In this document: piece by piece, positions 60,931 through 64,000 of the stretch | Position numbering within the stretch: position 1 is the first letter of the stretch | How the letters are laid out: every line of letters begins with the position of its first letter | Assembly (NCBI GenBank): GCA_028280805.1 | Contig: JANQLB010000118.1 | Location: forward strand, 62,001 to 126,000 | From: Tissierellales bacterium | Lineage (GTDB): Bacteria > Bacillota > Clostridia > Tissierellales > VENL01 | Length of the DNA stretch: 64,000 bases | Direction of reading: 5' to 3' | Position numbers and translations under genes: made by a program | Notes under the pieces: model-generated | Told to the model about the DNA's origin: nothing | Seen by the model: the letters and a program-made list of their open reading frames with translations, nothing else | Database searches by the model: none

Positions 60931-61908
60931 CTACTTTGTAATAAAATTATAACTTACCCATACATAAAATACAAATATTATTACAACTGGTAATAATGTT
61001 AATACCTTAAGACTTATATTAGTATTTTTCTCTTCATTTAACTGTACTATTGTACTATTTTCATCAACATTTGATTTAGGTAAAGCCTTAATTAAGAAAT
61101 AAACAGCAAAACCGCATCCAATCACTATGCTTGCTACACCTATAAACGCCACAGTGTATGATATGATCTGTGTATGAAACGGCATATTATTTAATTGATC
61201 TAAAGCTTCCATAGACTGATCAGGATTTAAACCTTGAATTCTGCTTAAACCCATACTTAAAAATAATGCAAAGGCATTATTAGTAGCATGAGAAAGGATT
61301 GCAGAATATATAGAATTGGTTTTTATTAAGAGAATGGCAAATATTCCTCCTAAGAAAATTGGTCCTAATAAGTTCTGTGGGTTAAAATGGAAAACTCCAA
61401 AAAGTATTGATGTAATTATTATTGCTTTTCTCGTTCCAATTTTTTCATATGCCTTCATCATAAAACCTCTAAACATAACTTCCTCACAAATGCCGGCTGA
61501 TATTGAAACAACAAATAATGCTACCAATAAGTCTAAAGCACCTTGAGGAACAGGAATAGGAGTCGGTCTTATTGAACCGAATCTGCTGATAATTAAAACC
61601 CCTATATAGTTAAAAAACACTGCTATAGGATAACAAAATATTGTTATAATAGGAACCATAACAGCTTGTTTAATAGAAATTGGGTTTAATCTAAGCACTC
61701 TTTTTAAACTACTGCCTCCAACAATTAAATTTCTTATAACTATTATCAAAACTGTTGGTAACAGAATGATTAAATACTCGGTTATAATAAGTCCTTTAAA
61801 TAAATCCCATTGCTGAGCTTTACTTCCTAAAGATATTAATAAAAATGCAATCATAAAATAAAACAAGTTAGCTTCCAGTATTTTTGGATCGTTTATTCTT
61901 TTATTCAT
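60931..61908 (-). CDS. CPBP-family intramembrane metalloprotease
   Basis: 325 residues, about eight helices. All motifs of the family are intact: ICEEVMFRGFMM, ILFGVFHFNPQN and ILSHATNNAF. ATG at 61906-61908 with GGGGGAA upstream. Its cargo is unknown; it stands alone, follows an M20 gene, and is not linked to the TOMM cluster. Confidence 0.9.
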   Translation of the reverse strand: MNKRINDPKILEANLFYFMIAFLLISLGSKAQQWDLFKGLIITEYLIILLPTVLIIVIRNLIVGGSSLKRVLRLNPISIKQAVMVPIITIFCYPIAVFFNYIGVLIISRFGSIRPTPIPVPQGALDLLVALFVVSISAGICEEVMFRGFMMKAYEKIGTRKAIIITSILFGVFHFNPQNLLGPIFLGGIFAILLIKTNSIYSAILSHATNNAFALFLSMGLSRIQGLNPDQSMEALDQLNNMPFHTQIISYTVAFIGVASIVIGCGFAVYFLIKALPKSNVDENSTIVQLNEEKNTNISLKVLTLLPVVIIFVFYVWVSYNFITK

Positions 61909-61925
61909 ATAATATTCCCCCTTCA

Positions 61926-63074
61926 TTAAAAGATATTTAGCCTTTTACAAATTTTAATATATATTCTTAATCCATTTAATAGTATTTCCTCATTAAAAGT
62001 GAATTTAGAGTTATGTAAGGGATAGCAGTGACCAAGTTCTTTGTTACCAGCTCCCAACATAAAGAAAAGTCCCGGAACAACCTGTTGATAATATGAGAAA
62101 TCTTCTGATGCCATCATTGGTTTAATATTTATTAATTCATCTTTTTCTAATACATCTTTTAATAATTCGTATAATCCCATATCATTAATAACGGGCGGGT
62201 ACATATCGTTAAATTTTAAATCTATGCTAACTCCATACATTTTCTCAAAACCTTTATTAATCTCATCCATTCTAGACTTTATTTTATCATATACTTCCTG
62301 AGAAAAAGCTCTAATAGTACCTTCTATTTTCACTTTTCGTGCAATGACATTTCTAGCTTCTCCTCCATGAATTTTGCCAACAGTCAATACTGCTCCTTCT
62401 ACTGGTTCAATATTTCTACTCACTATGCTTTGATAATTATTAATGAGCTGACTAGCTACATAAATCCCATCAATAGCAGTGTGAGGCATAGCTCCATGTC
62501 CACTTTTTGCATTTAAGTCTATTTCAAATTCGCCTGTCTGTGCCATGATAGAACCAGCTCTAGCACCTATCTTACCTTCTTCAATATCAGGCATTATATG
62601 TAATCCGAATATATTTTCAATATTATATTTTTCAAATATCCCTTCTTTAATTATTATTTCAGCTCCACCCGGACCTTCTTCAGCAGGCTGAAAAATCAGA
62701 ACAACATCTCTATTTAAATTTTCAGTTTTTGATAATAACATAGCTAATCCTAATACTATTGCCATGTGACCATCGTGCCCGCAGGCATGCATTTTTCCTT
62801 CATGTTCAGAGGAAAATGAAAGCCCTGTTTCTTCATTTACACAAATAGCATCCATATCAGCTCTAAATGCTATTGCACCTTTTTGTGAAGTTCCTTTCTT
62901 ATATCCAATCACACCTGTTTTAGCCACTGATTCAACCTCAAATCCAAGCTCCTTTAAGTTTTTCTTGATAAACTCAGAAGTTTTTATCTCATTAAATCCG
63001 ATTTCAGGAATAGAGTGAAGATATCTTCTAATATTGACCATATCTTTATAGATTTCTTTTAATATTTTATCCAT
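61926..63074 (-). CDS. M20-family amidohydrolase (hippurate hydrolase/IAA-amino-acid hydrolase type)
   Basis: 382 residues. Metal ligands visible in HACGHDGHMA and PAEEGPGGA, a late MASEDFSYY, and dimerisation domain segment GHGAMPHTAIDGI. Cleaves N-acyl amino acids; N-acetyl-diaminopimelate is another family substrate, which would fit the lysine-pathway gene opposite, but this is speculative. Spacing to the CPBP gene is 17 bases. Confidence 0.9.
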   Translation of the reverse strand: MDKILKEIYKDMVNIRRYLHSIPEIGFNEIKTSEFIKKNLKELGFEVESVAKTGVIGYKKGTSQKGAIAFRADMDAICVNEETGLSFSSEHEGKMHACGHDGHMAIVLGLAMLLSKTENLNRDVVLIFQPAEEGPGGAEIIIKEGIFEKYNIENIFGLHIMPDIEEGKIGARAGSIMAQTGEFEIDLNAKSGHGAMPHTAIDGIYVASQLINNYQSIVSRNIEPVEGAVLTVGKIHGGEARNVIARKVKIEGTIRAFSQEVYDKIKSRMDEINKGFEKMYGVSIDLKFNDMYPPVINDMGLYELLKDVLEKDELINIKPMMASEDFSYYQQVVPGLFFMLGAGNKELGHCYPLHNSKFTFNEEILLNGLRIYIKICKRLNIF

Positions 63075-63336
63075 AATTAATCACCTCATTTAAATGATAT
63101 TTTAATTTTATCCTTTTTATTTATTAATTTCAAATAAAAACTTATATATTTACTATCATCACTATCTTTATTTAATGCTATTGTATGTCTATATACAAAA
63201 TTTATATAATTATTTAAATTTATTAATTAACATCCATGCAATAAAAATATACCTATCGAATATATTAACATTAGCTGTATTTTTTTATTATTTTACTAAT
63301 ATATATATTTATAGAGTATTTTAGAGGAGGGTTGAC

Positions 63337-64000
63337 ATGAACAAAATAAATCTGGCTATAGTTGGAGCAACAGGAATGGTAGGAAAAACATTTATTAAAG
63401 TATTAGAGGAAAAACATTTTCCCATAAACAATTTATATCTTTTTGCATCTTCCAAGTCTAAAGGTAAAAAAATAATTTTCAACGAACAAGAATATATAGT
63501 ACAAGAGCTAACAAGCAATTCATTTAATACAGAAATTGATATAGCTTTATTTTCGGCAGGCAGCGCTATTAGTAAAAAATATGCTCCTATAGCAAGAGAT
63601 AACGGAGTTATAGTGATTGACAATAGCAGTGCATGGAGGATGGAGAAATATGTTCCGTTAATAGTGCCTGAAGTAAATCCACAGGACATTATGTGTCATA
63701 AAGGTATTATTGCAAATCCAAATTGTTCAACAATTCAATGTGTTGTAGCTTTAAAACCACTCCATGATTTATTCAAAATTAAAAGAATTATATATTCAAC
63801 TTATCAATCAGTATCGGGATCAGGCATAGGAGGAATTAAGGACTTAGAAAACGGGTTAAATTCACTTAGACCAGAAAAATATCCTCATCCAATAGCATTT
63901 AACTGTTTACCTCACATAGATGTCTTCTTAGAAGACAGCTATACTAAAGAAGAAGTAAAGATGATTGAAGAAACAAAAAAAATCCTTAATGATTATGATT
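63337..64000 (+). CDS. asd: Aspartate-semialdehyde dehydrogenase (partial)
   Basis: First 221 residues; runs off the right edge. NADP-binding GATGMVGKTFIKVLEE, SAGSAISK, VIDNSSAWRM and the active-site Cys in ANPNCSTIQ identify ASADH, which reduces aspartyl phosphate on the way to lysine, threonine, methionine and diaminopimelate. GAGGAGG lies six bases before the ATG. No lysine riboswitch or T-box is visible in the 260 bases upstream. Confidence 0.94.
   Translation, partial: MNKINLAIVGATGMVGKTFIKVLEEKHFPINNLYLFASSKSKGKKIIFNEQEYIVQELTSNSFNTEIDIALFSAGSAISKKYAPIARDNGVIVIDNSSAWRMEKYVPLIVPEVNPQDIMCHKGIIANPNCSTIQCVVALKPLHDLFKIKRIIYSTYQSVSGSGIGGIKDLENGLNSLRPEKYPHPIAFNCLPHIDVFLEDSYTKEEVKMIEETKKILNDYD

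Noticed and set aside
63075..63336. Lysine riboswitch or T-box before asd
   Set aside because: The region is AT-rich with no recognisable riboswitch core, T-box motif or terminator pair.

Overview
The window is low-GC Firmicute DNA, most likely from an anaerobic, spore-forming member of the Clostridia. The signs are AT-rich sequence with strong GGAGG ribosome sites, an alpha/beta-type small acid-soluble spore protein, a sensory [FeFe]-hydrogenase-like gene cluster, a DNA polymerase I without proofreading residues, and many TTG/GTG starts. I cannot name the genus.

Layout. 1-6292 (minus): a PHP / DRTGG / sensory-hydrogenase / anti-sigma-type ATPase module, a SPOR-domain protein and a diguanylate cyclase. 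6452-7916 (plus): two small genes and a DivIVA-domain protein. 8000-17474 (minus): a streptolysin-S-like thiazole/oxazole-modified peptide (TOMM) cluster. In transcription order it has an asparagine-synthetase-like amidotransferase, two tandem 41-residue precursor peptides with Cys/Ser/Thr-rich C-termini (non-ATG starts), a SagB-type dehydrogenase, a SagC-like protein, a YcaO protein ending in PxPxP, two CPBP membrane proteins, an ABC ATPase and permease, and a carrier-protein-like small gene. 17714-20093: a MATE exporter and a divergent MerR regulator sharing a 19-bp-spacer promoter. 20375-26259: a broken PH-type gene, a BlaI/BlaR1-like pair, an APH-type kinase, a repeat cluster and a membrane protein. 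26577-36264: housekeeping (tRNA-Leu, lipoprotein, lytic transglycosylase, coaE, polA, ECF sigma with its anti-sigma, L,D-transpeptidase). 36482: second tRNA-Leu.

36740-49050 is a composite mobile element of visibly higher GC. It carries a two-component system, a CUT1-type ABC importer with a fused permease, a heavily deleted prophage/ICE backbone (sigma-like protein, DUF2800 fragment joined to the tail of a CW_7 endolysin, HTH/zinc protein, SHOCT-like protein) and two tandem large serine recombinases, flanked by similar 20-21 bp sequences that may be attachment sites. Three genes in the backbone have leaders that can pair with their own ribosome sites.

49381-58054 is an accessory resistance/regulation region: XRE membrane regulator, PAF-AH-like hydrolase with a TetR regulator, an AraC domain fused to a BtrH/C39-like domain, an RDD protein, and an AraC/GyrI/ABC efflux operon. 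58381-64000 returns to ordinary chromosome: cold shock protein, methyltransferase, sirtuin, SASP, CPBP protease, M20 amidohydrolase and the start of aspartate-semialdehyde dehydrogenase. The strongest candidate for an undescribed system is the TOMM cluster with its duplicated precursors and dedicated amidotransferase.
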